Positions 1 through 7,321 of a stretch of 35,824 nt of DNA are shown here, in pieces. Each line of letters opens with the position of its first letter. Within the stretch, counting starts at the first letter, position 1. The notes under the pieces were generated by a model that did not search any database, was not told where the DNA came from, and worked only from the letters and a program-made list of their open reading frames with translations. A program made the translations under genes and the position numbers. Origin of the DNA: Antarctobacter albus (GTDB taxonomy: Bacteria; Pseudomonadota; Alphaproteobacteria; Rhodobacterales; Rhodobacteraceae); NCBI RefSeq assembly GCF_900101505.1, contig NZ_FMZI01000025.1, positions 1 through 35,824 on the forward strand, in the 5' to 3' direction.

Positions 1-384
1 AACGAGATCCAGGTCGCCGCGCTGAAGAACCACAAGTGGACCAACATCAAGGAACAGGTGGACATGATCGAGCTGCCCAACGGGCACCGCATCATCCTGC
101 TGTCCGAGGGCCGTCTGCTGAACCTCGGCAACGCCACGGGTCACCCGTCCTTCGTGATGTCGGCCTCCTTCACCAACCAGGTTCTGGCGCAGATCGAACT
201 CTACAAGAACGGCGACCAGTACGAGAACAAGGTCTACATCCTGCCCAAGCACCTGGACGAAAAGGTCGCCCGGCTGCACCTGGAGCGGATCGGCGTCAAG
301 CTGAGCGAACTGTCCAAGGAGCAGGCCGACTACATCGGCGTGGCGCCCGAAGGCCCGTTCAAGCCCGAGCACTACCGGTACTGA
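1..384 (+). CDS. ahcY: S-adenosylhomocysteinase, C-terminal part (5' end outside window)
   Basis: The frame is open from base 1 to the TGA at 382-384 and encodes the last 127 residues of adenosylhomocysteinase, which reversibly splits S-adenosylhomocysteine to homocysteine and adenosine in the methyl cycle. Family landmarks are the [13 protein letters not shown] stretch at the left edge, the [18 protein letters not shown] segment (residues about 37-54 of the visible part) of the C-terminal NAD-binding region, and the usual ending KPEHYRY. The N-terminal substrate and NAD domains lie upstream of the window. The adenosine kinase gene begins 11 nt downstream, so the two products would remove homocysteine precursor and adenosine in sequence. 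The identification is very secure; only the start is missing. Confidence 0.97.
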   Translation, partial: NEIQVAALKNHKWTNIKEQVDMIELPNGHRIILLSEGRLLNLGNATGHPSFVMSASFTNQVLAQIELYKNGDQYENKVYILPKHLDEKVARLHLERIGVKLSELSKEQADYIGVAPEGPFKPEHYRY

Positions 385-395
385 GGGAGGTCGTG

Positions 396-1388
396 ATGAG
401 CAAAGGCGCACCGCATATCGTGGGCCTGGGCAATGCCTTGGTCGATGTCGTCGCCGCCGTGCCGCCCGAGGTGGTCAGCCGCCACGGTCTGACGCCGGGC
501 GGGATGCATCTGGTCGAGGCCGAGTCAGCACACGCCCTGTTCAAGGAGGTCGGACCGGGTGTCCGCCAATCCGGCGGCTCGGTCGCCAATTCCATCGCCC
601 ATCTGGCCGAAACGCCGGTGCGGGGGACTTACATCGGCAAGGTTGCAGACGATGATCTTGGCAAGACCTTCCTCGAGGAGATGTTGGGCCTCGGGCTGGC
701 TGCGCCGGTCGCAGTTGCGCGGAACGACGATCACGGGACCGGGCGCTGCGTGGTACTTGTCACCCCCGACGGTGAACGGACGATGAGCACCTACCTGGGC
801 GCAGCGACCACGTTGATGCCCTTCGAGGCACGCGCGGCGCTGCCGGAGGATTTCGATATTCTCTTCATCGAGGGTTATATCTGGGACGCGCCACATGGCG
901 CGGCGGTGATCGAAACGCTGTGCCAGGCGGCCAAGGCTGCCGGGGCCACCGTAGCGCTGACGCCCTCGGATGCAGGGTGTGTGGAGAGAAACATCGGTGT
1001 GATGCGCAACACGGTCTCGCGCCATGTCGATGTCCTGATCGGCAACCATGTCGAAATCGGCACGCTGGCTGGCCGCGACGGCGCCGAGGCGGCGCTGGAC
1101 TGGGCCATGTCCAAGGTATCCGTCGCCGCGGTTACCGAGCATGAGAAGGGTTCCTGGGTGGCCGATGCGGATGGTCGCCACCATTTGCCCGCGGCACCCG
1201 TCGGGCAGGTGGTCGATTCCACCGGTGCGGGCGACGCCTATGCCAGCGGCTTTCTGGCCGGACTGGCCCAGGGGCAGCCCGTGGACCGCGCCGGTAGCAT
1301 GGGCGCGCGGCAGGCGGCCAGTGTGCTGGGCCATTATGGCGCGCGCGACGGTGCCGCCGCCCGTGCCATCGCCCTTCCGGCGGCCTGA
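396..1388 (+). CDS. PfkB-family sugar kinase, probable adenosine kinase
   Basis: A 330-residue ribokinase/PfkB-fold kinase. The ATG at 396 is preceded by GGGAGG at 385-390. The N-terminus reads GLGNALVDVVA, a common PfkB opening. A glycine-rich QSGGSVANS segment follows at about residues 50-58, and the C-terminal PfkB signature DSTGAGDAYASG carries the presumed catalytic base Asp280. The family phosphorylates the sugar hydroxyl of a nucleoside or sugar with ATP. The position directly behind ahcY makes adenosine to AMP the most likely reaction, draining a product that would otherwise push the ahcY reaction backwards. Substrate choice is inferred from context; other PfkB kinases (ribokinase, fructokinase) look similar in these motifs. 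The pair is probably one transcript, ending at the hairpin at 1406-1428. Confidence 0.88.
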   Translation: MSKGAPHIVGLGNALVDVVAAVPPEVVSRHGLTPGGMHLVEAESAHALFKEVGPGVRQSGGSVANSIAHLAETPVRGTYIGKVADDDLGKTFLEEMLGLGLAAPVAVARNDDHGTGRCVVLVTPDGERTMSTYLGAATTLMPFEARAALPEDFDILFIEGYIWDAPHGAAVIETLCQAAKAAGATVALTPSDAGCVERNIGVMRNTVSRHVDVLIGNHVEIGTLAGRDGAEAALDWAMSKVSVAAVTEHEKGSWVADADGRHHLPAAPVGQVVDSTGAGDAYASGFLAGLAQGQPVDRAGSMGARQAASVLGHYGARDGAAARAIALPAA

Positions 1389-1405
1389 ATCGAACACAAA
1401 AACGA

Positions 1406-1428
1406 CCGGAGCGGTCCCGCCGCTCCGG
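1406..1428 (+). terminator. Hairpin behind the adenosine kinase gene
   Basis: A perfect 9-bp stem (CCGGAGCGG, 1406-1414, with CCGCTCCGG, 1420-1428) closes a 5-nt loop 18 nt after the kinase stop. There is no T-run after it, so it is a probable but not classical intrinsic terminator. Confidence 0.55.
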
Positions 1429-1596
1429 CCCCCGGCGCAACGACCTCGGAGCGAAAACAGCTTTGTGACCGCGCAGTTCCTTGGCGTCTGTTCCTTCGCC
1501 GAGGCTCTTTCCTCTTGTTTTCCCGAACTTATTGCCTCGCTGCATAGATGAATCACCCGAGGGTGCAAACCAATCCGGCTCGCCAGGCCGTCCACA

Positions 1597-1623
1597 TTGA
1601 TGGGGCTTTATTGATGGGGCTTT
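1597..1623. repeat. Short tandem duplication
   Basis: TTGATGGGGCTTT occurs at 1597-1609 and again at 1611-1623, one base apart. It lies in the 1389-1811 stretch, where I see no gene, only this repeat and the two terminator hairpins at its ends. It is probably a slippage or insertion scar. Confidence 0.5.
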
Positions 1624-1767
1624 CGCCGCGCCACGGGCGCGTGATGCCAGCGTTTCGAGATTTCCGAGGGCAGCTTATCACGACAACCCTAGCCAAAAAG
1701 CCTTTTGCGTTCGTGCGTGAAGGCAAGGGCAAAGCAATGCCCCCGAAAGACCGCAACCGGCCGCGTT

Positions 1768-1792
1768 GCGGGCGGCGAAGAACGCCGCCCGC
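1768..1792 (-). terminator. Hairpin behind phage remnant genes
   Basis: A perfect 10-bp stem (GCGGGCGGCG at 1768-1777 with CGCCGCCCGC at 1783-1792) has a 5-nt loop. It lies 19 nt past the last stop (1812) of the minus-strand phage remnant, the position expected for a terminator of that unit. No U-tract follows. Confidence 0.5.
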
Positions 1793-1811
1793 TGCAATTC
1801 TCCGACTGGTC

Positions 1812-2117
1812 TCAGGGCAGGAAAGACAGTCCAAGGCCAAGTGCCGCACCGGTGATCACGAGGAGAATGAGACAGTAGCCCATGATGTCCTTGGCAAGAG
1901 AGCCCGGCAATTGCCAGCGCTCAAAACGGCTGGATCAGGTTGGTCCAGAGGCAGAGATCGCCGCTACGCTGGCGCCCATCCTGGCGAACGTCACGCCAGC
2001 CGACTTCGCATCGCCGCCGAACCTGTTCAGCCTGTTTGACCCCCGTGCAAGCTCGCGCTGCAAGGGGCCAATGTCCGCCGAAACTTCAACCGCAATATCA
2101 CCGACGGTCGTTGCCAT
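1812..2117 (-). pseudogene. Remnant of a phage tail tape-measure-like gene with internal stop
   Basis: Reading starts at an ATG (2115-2117) with a near-ideal site, AAGGAGG then 6 nt. The first 60 residues (start MATTVGDIAVEVSADIGPLQ, then a charged segment RELARGSNRLNRF) resemble the extreme N-terminus of phage tail tape-measure proteins. A TGA at 1935-1937 stops it. The same frame then stays open for 40 more codons that end in a clear hydrophobic segment (DIMGYCLILLVITGAALGLG) and a TGA at 1812-1814. A tape-measure protein is normally several hundred residues or more, so the middle has been deleted or this is a fused relic. The family call rests on a short segment and is tentative; the in-frame stop is read directly from the sequence. 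Confidence 0.45.
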
Positions 2118-2307
2118 TGGTGACCTCCTTTTCGAGTTGCTCAAGAACCTTTGCCGCCAGCCGGGTGATTTCGTTGCCAGTGGCAATCAGACCCAGCATT
2201 GACACTGCCGGATCTGTTCCGAAACGTCGGCAATCGGCCAACGTGCCGTCCACGGCGGTTTGCGCTGCGACCGAACAGGCAGTCGAAATGAACTCATTGC
2301 TTTTCAT
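2098..2307 (-). CDS. Small phage-associated protein of unknown function
   Basis: A 69-residue protein starting MKSNEFISTACSVAAQTAVD at ATG 2305-2307. Its end overlaps the start of the tape-measure-like remnant by 20 nt, and its own start overlaps the end of an upstream open frame by 14 nt. Such tight packing is typical of phage structural operons, where a small tail-assembly-type gene often precedes the tape-measure gene. I do not recognise a named family. The C-terminal half (ITRLAAKVLEQLEKEV) looks helical. It may still be intact although its neighbours are broken. Confidence 0.45.
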   Translation of the reverse strand: MKSNEFISTACSVAAQTAVDGTLADCRRFGTDPAVSMLGLIATGNEITRLAAKVLEQLEKEVTNGNDRR

Positions 2308-2413
2308 GGTCGTCTCGCCTTTTCCGAATAAAGGTCAGTTTTATTTCCCCACCTCGCATTTGGACGTACGACCCCCACTCGCTCCTGCTCCCATCAATGC
2401 CAAGGATGATCCT
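2294..2413 (-). pseudogene. 3' end of an unidentified phage-type gene
   Basis: An open frame ends at 2294, overlapping the start of the 69-residue gene. Its last 39 or so residues (from RIILGIDGSRSEWGSYVQ) look protein-like, while the part further upstream looks like random GC-rich translation. I read it as the surviving 3' tail of a deleted phage gene. A free-standing 21-residue peptide starting at the internal ATG is possible but less likely. The left limit of the real coding part is approximate. Confidence 0.25.
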
Positions 2414-2804
2414 TGAGCCTTGGGACAGGTCCGACGCTTCCTGGCTCCGTAGACGCGCGCTGCCCCGTATCGGGGGGGCGGTCGCCTGCCTCGCTTGGCC
2501 TGTGGCGGTGGGTTTGTTGGCGCGCTTGTGGTGATGCCAGTCGGAACCGCTTGCCACCGGGCCGAATGAGAGCCCCGGCGCGTCATTCCCTCTGCTGTCG
2601 CGCAGAGGTCAGAAGCGCGGATGGAGCGGCTCCCTTGGCGTGAGGTGCCCCGTGTTCCGGGTGTGCTCGTTGCCACGGGGCCAAGTGATGCCAGCCAATG
2701 CCGGAGCCATCCGACAGCGGCACGACAGGTCATCACCCGATGGCGGGGCATTCCTCCTCTTCATTGCCATGCGCGAACAACTCGGCAACGAGACGGCGCA
2801 TCAT

Positions 2805-2862
2805 GGACAGTTGTTTCCGGGAAGGGCGCCAGTTGCGGCGCCCGGATTGCCGGAAACTGTCC
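2805..2862. repeat. Nested inverted repeat in gene-poor DNA
   Basis: Outer arms GGACAG-(TTG)-TTTCCGG (2805-2820) and CCGGAAA-CTGTCC (2850-2862) pair over 13 bp with a 3-nt bulge. Inside them GGGCGCC (2824-2830) and GGCGCCC (2837-2843) form a second perfect 7-bp hairpin. The whole can fold as one long hairpin or cruciform. The surrounding 2414-3076 stretch shows no gene I can support, so this is the only structured element in about 650 bp. Confidence 0.55.
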
Positions 2863-3076
2863 CGCGTCTTGAATGCATTCGATCCCGGCAGCGCTTGCAC
2901 GCGCTCCGGGGTTTCCTTTGCTTCGGAGCGGTTTACTTGCCCCGAAAATTTCAATTGCTTTTCAATGAGGGGCGCGCGGGCCGGTTTCGCGTCGATCCCC
3001 TTGTTTCCCTGAGATTTAAGGCGTCCTACAGGGATCGCCACAGGGATCACGCGTGAACCCGGCCCGTTGCCCTGGC

Positions 3077-3382
3077 TCAGCCGGCGTAGTCCTCGCCCGA
3101 GACCTTTTCCATCCATGTGACCGGCGTGCCGTCGATGCTTTCCTGCATGGCGATATGCGACATGGCGTTTTCCGGCCCGGCGCCGTGCCAATGGCGCTCT
3201 TCGGCGGGAAAGAGGACCACATCGCCTGTGGTGACTTCCTCGACCGGGCCGCCTTCGCGCTGCACGCGGCCGCGGCCGAAGGTGATGATGATGGTCTGGC
3301 CTGCGGGGGGGGTATGCCATGCGGTGCGGGCGCGAGGTTCAAAGGTCACATGCGCGCCGCCGGTGCGTCCCGGGGCGTGCAA
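3077..3382 (-). pseudogene. Cupin-domain protein, probably 5'-truncated
   Basis: About 101 residues of a small RmlC-like cupin. Visible blocks are [47 protein letters not shown] and the ending [12 protein letters not shown]. They match the family of about 130-residue cupins annotated as carboxymuconolactone-decarboxylase-associated or quercetinase-like. The only usable start in frame is a TTG at 3380-3382; an in-frame TGA lies just upstream, so the usual N-terminal 20-30 residues are missing. The first metal motif, normally His-Thr-His-Pro, reads His-Thr-Pro-Pro here, removing one metal ligand. A short functional TTG-started protein is possible, but loss of both the N-terminus and a ligand favours decay. 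It follows three exported-protein genes on the same strand. Confidence 0.6.
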
Positions 3383-3419
3383 CCTTGTCCTGCATCATGC
3401 GGGACATGAACCTTGTGCA

Positions 3420-3653
3420 TCATTCGAATTGGCCCGATGCCGCGGCGCTGCCGAAGGTGCAGCCGGTCACGGTCTGGCCGGTCCGAAGGCAATGAATGTC
3501 GCGCCCGGCACTGTCTTCGCAGACGACGGTCCGGGCATAAACCCGGGGACTGCCGCCTGACAGGCGACAGTCCTTCGAGAAATCCGTGATGCTGTAGGCC
3601 GGGCCGTTCACGGGCCAGAGGGTCAGGGCGGCGACGGCGAGATGGGTCAGCAT
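3420..3653 (-). CDS. Small exported Cys-containing protein
   Basis: A 77-residue protein starting at ATG 3651-3653 behind AAAGGAAAGGA. The first 21 residues (MLTHLAVAALTLWPVNGPAYS) form a likely Sec signal peptide. The mature part carries four Cys (in KDCRL, VVCED, IHCLR and TGCTF), which could form two disulfides in the periplasm. I do not recognise the family. It is the third gene of a minus-strand row (gaps of 36, 42 and 37 nt) that starts with the two-repeat protein at 4430. This suggests co-transcription and a shared extracytoplasmic role. Confidence 0.6.
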   Translation of the reverse strand: MLTHLAVAALTLWPVNGPAYSITDFSKDCRLSGGSPRVYARTVVCEDSAGRDIHCLRTGQTVTGCTFGSAAASGQFE

Positions 3654-3695
3654 GATGTGGGTCCTTTCCTTTCAGGTCCGGAAGCGGGGTCGCGC

Positions 3696-3854
3696 TCAAA
3701 AGCGCACGGCCTCGCACAGGACGTCGGCGAAGTTCAGGCCGGCGCAATTGGCGGCAAGCATCGCCGGTTCGGCGTGGGCGGGGGCCAGGGCGGCCAGTCC
3801 GCAGGCAAGCGTCGCGGCAAAGGCGAGGGGCAGGTGAGAGATCAGGTGTGTCAT
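3696..3854 (-). CDS. Very small exported protein, 52 residues
   Basis: The ATG at 3852-3854 follows GAGGA. Residues 1-28 form a good signal peptide with a hydrophobic core (LAFAATLACGLAALAPAHA) and an Ala-x-Ala cleavage site. The remaining peptide of about 25 residues holds two Cys (in NCAGL and VLCEA) and ends AVRF. I know no family for it. The short secreted tail, tight spacing and two Cys suggest a partner or paralogue-like relation to the 77-residue neighbour. This is inference, and a gene this short needs confirmation. Confidence 0.5.
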   Translation of the reverse strand: MTHLISHLPLAFAATLACGLAALAPAHAEPAMLAANCAGLNFADVLCEAVRF

Positions 3855-3890
3855 GACAGTGTCCTCGAAAGCGGGGGCCGTGCCTGCCAC

Positions 3891-4430
3891 CTAGCGGTGG
3901 CAGGTCCAGGAATAGGGATCGTTGCGGTTGCCGTAGGAGGCTTTGGGCAGCCCGTGCTGTTCGCGGCAGGCGGTCGAGACCGAGATCCCCCAGCGGTTGT
4001 GCTGACCAGAGGCGCAGACCCAGTCCAGGGCGGTCTTGCCCACCAGCTTGGCACGGGCGCTTTGACCGAAGTGCTTCTTGCAGTAGCGCGTCAGGTCGAC
4101 ACCGGGGGCCTTCGGGCGCGGCTTGTAGCAGTACCAGGAATAGGGATCGCCGGCCGAGGTATAGCGGGATTTCGGAAGGCCGTGCTGGTCCTGGCAGGCG
4201 CGGTTCACCGAGATGCCCCAGGTCTGCGTCGGCGACTTGTAGCACTTCCACGCCAGCGCCGAATATGACGTCAACCGGGCATCGGCGCGGTGGTACTTCT
4301 GGCAGTATTCCTGCAGGTCGGGGCGCTTGGCCTGGACGTTCAGGGGGCTGGCATCGGCCACGGTGACGATGCCGCTTTCCAGCGAGGCGATGGTCATCAC
4401 GAGGGTAAGTGCCTTTTTGACGGTATTCAT
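3891..4430 (-). CDS. Exported protein with two tandem four-Cys domains
   Basis: A 179-residue protein with an N-terminal signal peptide (cleavage probably after about residue 27, ADA-SP). The mature part is two copies of one domain, residues about 39-101 and 112-177. Each has the pattern YC...AL.W.C...WGISV..AC..QHGLPK..Y...DPYSW.C. The eight Cys are at 43, 63, 79, 101 and 117, 139, 155, 177, so the spacing is nearly the same in both copies. Similar DPYSW-C domains occur in secreted bacterial proteins of unknown function, which is as far as I can take it. It is the first gene of a four-gene minus-strand row and diverges from the ToxR-like regulator at 4687. The region between carries a phased repeat array, so control by that regulator is plausible. 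Confidence 0.75.
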   Translation of the reverse strand: MNTVKKALTLVMTIASLESGIVTVADASPLNVQAKRPDLQEYCQKYHRADARLTSYSALAWKCYKSPTQTWGISVNRACQDQHGLPKSRYTSAGDPYSWYCYKPRPKAPGVDLTRYCKKHFGQSARAKLVGKTALDWVCASGQHNRWGISVSTACREQHGLPKASYGNRNDPYSWTCHR

Positions 4431-4550
4431 TGTTCGTAATCCTTTGATCGTGCTCCGGCGCCGTGTTCCGATATGTGCAAGGGGCTGGCGTCGTTGCGTT
4501 TCGGTGAAATCGTTTTGCGGGTCCGGCCGCTAAAATGTCCTGACGGCCCC

Positions 4551-4620
4551 GGCGAAAAGACCCGAAACCACCCGAAATCCCCTGAAATCCGGCAAAAATG
4601 ACCTGAATCCCGGATGAAAC
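4551..4620. promoter_or_regulatory. 10-bp phased GAAA repeat array, candidate operator
   Basis: Consecutive 10-bp blocks carry the core GAAA in the same register: GGCGAAAAGA (4551), CCCGAAACCA (4561), CCCGAAATCC (4571), CCTGAAATCC (4581) and, weaker, GGCAAAAATG (4591). Two further related blocks follow at 4601 and 4611 with a 1-2 bp shift. Winged-helix regulators of the OmpR/ToxR type bind head-to-tail repeats with 10-11 bp spacing, and such a regulator is encoded 66 bp to the right. A-tracts in helical phase would also bend the DNA. Site function is inferred. Confidence 0.55.
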
Positions 4621-4686
4621 CGTGTAACCTGAGCCGACTGGGCCATGATGTGCCGCCCTCGAACTTGCTGCGGAGAACCGGCGCCG

Positions 4687-6351
4687 ATGACTGCGCAAGA
4701 GGTCATTTACTTCGACGAACGGAGCCGGACCGTGCGGCTTGGGGATGGCGAACCTGTGGCGATCCGGGCCAAGAGCTTTGCCGCCTTCATGACCCTGTCC
4801 CGGGCCTACCCCGGGCAAGTGTCCAAGGACGTGCTGATCGAAGAGGTCTGGGGTGGGGCGGCGGTGTCGGATGACAGCATCACGCAGGCGATCTCGACCA
4901 TTCGCCGCGCCCTGGGGGACAAGGATCATGCGCTGCTGCAGACGAACCCCGGAACGGGCTATTGCCTCATGGTTCCGGCTTTGCCCGAAGGGGCTGTGTC
5001 TGCCGCGCCGGAGGATGCGGGCGCGGCGCGCCCGTCCCGGCGACCGCCGCCTTGGGCGATCGCGGGCGTTCTGGCGCTGGTGCTGGCGGTCGGCGCGGGG
5101 ACTTTCACGCTGTTCGGGCGCGCTTCCGGACCTGCCCCCTCGATACAGCCTCAGGGTGAGGGCCCGGCTGTGGCCGTTCTGGGCTTTGACGTGCTCGGCG
5201 ACGCGCCGGACCTGCAGACGTTTTCCCGCGGTCTGCAAAGCGACATCATCGTGGCGCTGAGCGAGCTCGACACCGTGTCCGTGCTGGCGCCCTCTGTTCT
5301 GGACACAGGGCCAGACCCGGGGCAGGCGCCGCTGCGGGCCTATGCCTCGCACGGGGCACGGTTTGTCGTGGGTGGGACCGTTCAGCAGTCCGGGGCCGGG
5401 CTGCGCATTTCCGGCCATCTCATCGACACGAGCACCAGCCAGATCGTCTGGGTGCGGCGCTGGGACGGCCAAAGGAAAGACCTGCAGACCCTGCAGGACG
5501 ACGTGGTTGCCGCACTCGCCAATGAGCTGGCAAACCCCTGGAGCGGCCAGATTACCGGGCTGGGCACGGGCCTTGTCGGCGTCCCACCCGAGGACGCCAG
5601 CCCCGAGGCGCATATCCAGTTGGGTGGACAGCGGTTCACCGCCTTTAACGGTCCGGCCTTCACCGAGGCCGAGCGCCACTTTCGCGCCGCGCTTGAAATC
5701 GAGCCTGGCAATGCCGAGGCCTGGGCCGGACTGTCCTTCGTGCTGGGCGCGATGATCCCGCTGGTCAGGGGAGACGAGGCAAAGGCCCTGCGCGATGCGC
5801 GCGCCAACAGTGGCCGCCAAGCCTATCATCTAGGCGAGGGATCGGGCCGGAGCCTTCTGGCGGGAAGCTGGACGGCGGCTTTGCGCGGCAACCGGACCGA
5901 GACGCTGCGCCGGCTTCGTGAGGCAGCGGACAAGCTGGCAAGCGATGCCGACGGGCTGGCCCTGGCCTCGATCCAGGGCGCTTTGACCACCGAGGACTAC
6001 GCCGAAGCCGCCCGATGGGGCGTACGCGCGTTGGAGATGAAGGGGGATGCGGCGCCGGACTGGTACAATCTTGGTCCTGCTTTCGCGGCAGTATTCCAGG
6101 GCGATACCGAGGCCGCGCGGAACTTCCTGCACCGGGCGCCGCCGGGCTATCCCCCGGTACTTGCCCTGCTGTCCGGCCTGGAGGCAGGTCGCGGGCAACC
6201 GGACCGGGCGGTTGAGACCGCCGCGCGGCTGCGCATGCTGCACAATGACTTTACCGTCGAGGGCTATCTGGAGGCCGAGCTTTTCTACCCGGAAAGCAAG
6301 CGCGAAACGCTGCGCGCGCTGCTGTCTGCCTCCGGTGTCCGGATGCGTTGA
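4687..6351 (+). CDS. ToxR/CadC-like membrane-anchored transcriptional regulator with TPR-like C-terminus
   Basis: A 554-residue protein. I chose ATG 4687 (MTAQEVIYFD) over one 42 nt upstream because GGAGA lies 9 nt before it and the domain begins directly. Residues about 5-95 are a Trans_reg_C winged helix (KDVLIEEVW, then DDSITQAISTIRRALGD, then TNPGTGYCL). Residues 123-144 form one membrane helix. Next comes a TolB-N/adenylate-cyclase-associated type domain (AVLGFDVLGD, GLQSDIIVALSEL, then FVVGGTVQQSG and LRISGHLID), followed by helical TPR-like repeats (AERHFRAALEIEPGNAEAWA). This design binds DNA from the membrane and senses something on the outer side or through the TPRs. The divergent exported-protein genes and the phased repeats between them are the obvious targets. 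Confidence 0.85.
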   Translation: MTAQEVIYFDERSRTVRLGDGEPVAIRAKSFAAFMTLSRAYPGQVSKDVLIEEVWGGAAVSDDSITQAISTIRRALGDKDHALLQTNPGTGYCLMVPALPEGAVSAAPEDAGAARPSRRPPPWAIAGVLALVLAVGAGTFTLFGRASGPAPSIQPQGEGPAVAVLGFDVLGDAPDLQTFSRGLQSDIIVALSELDTVSVLAPSVLDTGPDPGQAPLRAYASHGARFVVGGTVQQSGAGLRISGHLIDTSTSQIVWVRRWDGQRKDLQTLQDDVVAALANELANPWSGQITGLGTGLVGVPPEDASPEAHIQLGGQRFTAFNGPAFTEAERHFRAALEIEPGNAEAWAGLSFVLGAMIPLVRGDEAKALRDARANSGRQAYHLGEGSGRSLLAGSWTAALRGNRTETLRRLREAADKLASDADGLALASIQGALTTEDYAEAARWGVRALEMKGDAAPDWYNLGPAFAAVFQGDTEAARNFLHRAPPGYPPVLALLSGLEAGRGQPDRAVETAARLRMLHNDFTVEGYLEAELFYPESKRETLRALLSASGVRMR

Positions 6352-6512
6352 GGTTCCGGTTCGGCATTCGTGATGGTGCGGCTGTGGATTTCAGGGCGGA
6401 CGCGTGGTTGAGTGTGGCCGGCAGTCGGATCGGTTCAACTGCGGTTCAGACATCTGCCCTACGATGGAGAGAACCCCGCGCTGTCGGAGGCGCGGAGGTA
6501 TCCACCCAACAC

Positions 6513-6531
6513 GGCCGGAATTCCCCCGGCC
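6513..6531 (+). promoter_or_regulatory. Hairpin in leader of exported protein gene
   Basis: GGCCGG (6513-6518) and CCGGCC (6526-6531) can pair around a 7-nt loop, 25 nt before the ATG at 6557. It could act as a terminator of the regulator gene or as leader structure. Evidence is weak. Confidence 0.3.
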
Positions 6532-6556
6532 CAACAGACGAGTCGAGACTTTTCCA

Positions 6557-7108
6557 ATGAGCTTCAGAAAGTTTTTCCCAGCGGCCCTCCTGCTTTGCAT
6601 CGCCCAGCCCACCCTGGCCTACGAATGGTCCCATTCCGTCCCGAATGTCTATGGCAAGGGCGACTGCGAGCTGACCCTGGTGGATGCGGATGCCGACGTC
6701 TTTTTCAAGATTGTCTACGATGCCAAGTCGCAATCCCGGCGTCCCACGGACGACCACGAGATCCGCATTACCCTGATGGCGCCGAAAACCGCTTTTCACG
6801 ACAGCGCGGTTTCCGAACCCAGCGGCGCGCTGAGCCACGGCGATGCGCGCGCGACCTGGGCCGAAACGCTGGACTACGCGGCAGCGCATCGTTTCGTGAC
6901 CTGGATCTACAACGAAATCTACGTACGTCAGGCGGGTGACGGTCGCCGGTTCATGTCCCATGTTTCGGACTACGTCTTTCCCTTGCCCGGTTTCGATGGC
7001 CCCTTCGAGGAATTCGCCGCCTGTGCCCGCATGCACCGCGAGGGGATGCCCAAGGCCCCGGTCATCGCACCCGCAAAACCAGGCGAACCTGGCTACGACG
7101 GGTACTGA
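6557..7108 (+). CDS. Exported protein of unknown function
   Basis: A 183-residue protein whose N-terminus MSFRKFFPAALLLCIAQPTLA is a clear signal peptide. The mature part begins YEWSHSVPNVYGKGDCELTL and contains two Cys (KGDCEL and AACAR) that could form a disulfide. The tail is proline-rich (PVIAPAKPGEPGYDGY). I do not recognise a family. The ATG at 6557 was chosen because the signal peptide starts there; the ribosome site is poor. It stands alone between the ToxR-like regulator and a hairpin at 7131-7151, so it is probably monocistronic. Confidence 0.7.
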   Translation: MSFRKFFPAALLLCIAQPTLAYEWSHSVPNVYGKGDCELTLVDADADVFFKIVYDAKSQSRRPTDDHEIRITLMAPKTAFHDSAVSEPSGALSHGDARATWAETLDYAAAHRFVTWIYNEIYVRQAGDGRRFMSHVSDYVFPLPGFDGPFEEFAACARMHREGMPKAPVIAPAKPGEPGYDGY

Positions 7109-7130
7109 TAGGCACAGGTGCGGCGGACCG

Positions 7131-7151
7131 CTCGGTCTTGCACAGACCGAG
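7131..7151 (+). terminator. Hairpin terminator
   Basis: A perfect 8-bp stem (CTCGGTCT 7131-7138, AGACCGAG 7144-7151) with a 5-nt loop lies 22 nt after the stop of the exported protein gene. No T-run. Confidence 0.55.
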
Positions 7152-7321
7152 GGGGCCGCCTTGCCTTTCGGAGGCGTTTTCCGGCGCCTAGTTCGGCCCA
7201 ATTGAACACCCGAAAATGTCCTGCCCTGCGCTGTTTCGGCGCCCTTCCAAAGATTGATCCCTCGCGCACCGTTTTCTACCTTTGCGGCACCAAGGGCAGG
7301 ACGCCTGCAAGGAGGCGTGGC

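Noticed and set aside
2733-3320. 195-codon minus-strand open frame covering the gene-poor region
   Set aside because: Its upstream part overlaps the cupin frame antiphase. The rest has no recognisable domain and contains the palindrome, so I do not call a gene, although a decayed one cannot be excluded.
3346-5829. 827-codon open frame on the minus strand
   Set aside because: It runs antisense through the ToxR-like regulator and across several minus-strand genes in another frame. Its translation is Arg/Pro/Gly-rich with no domain, a typical high-GC shadow.
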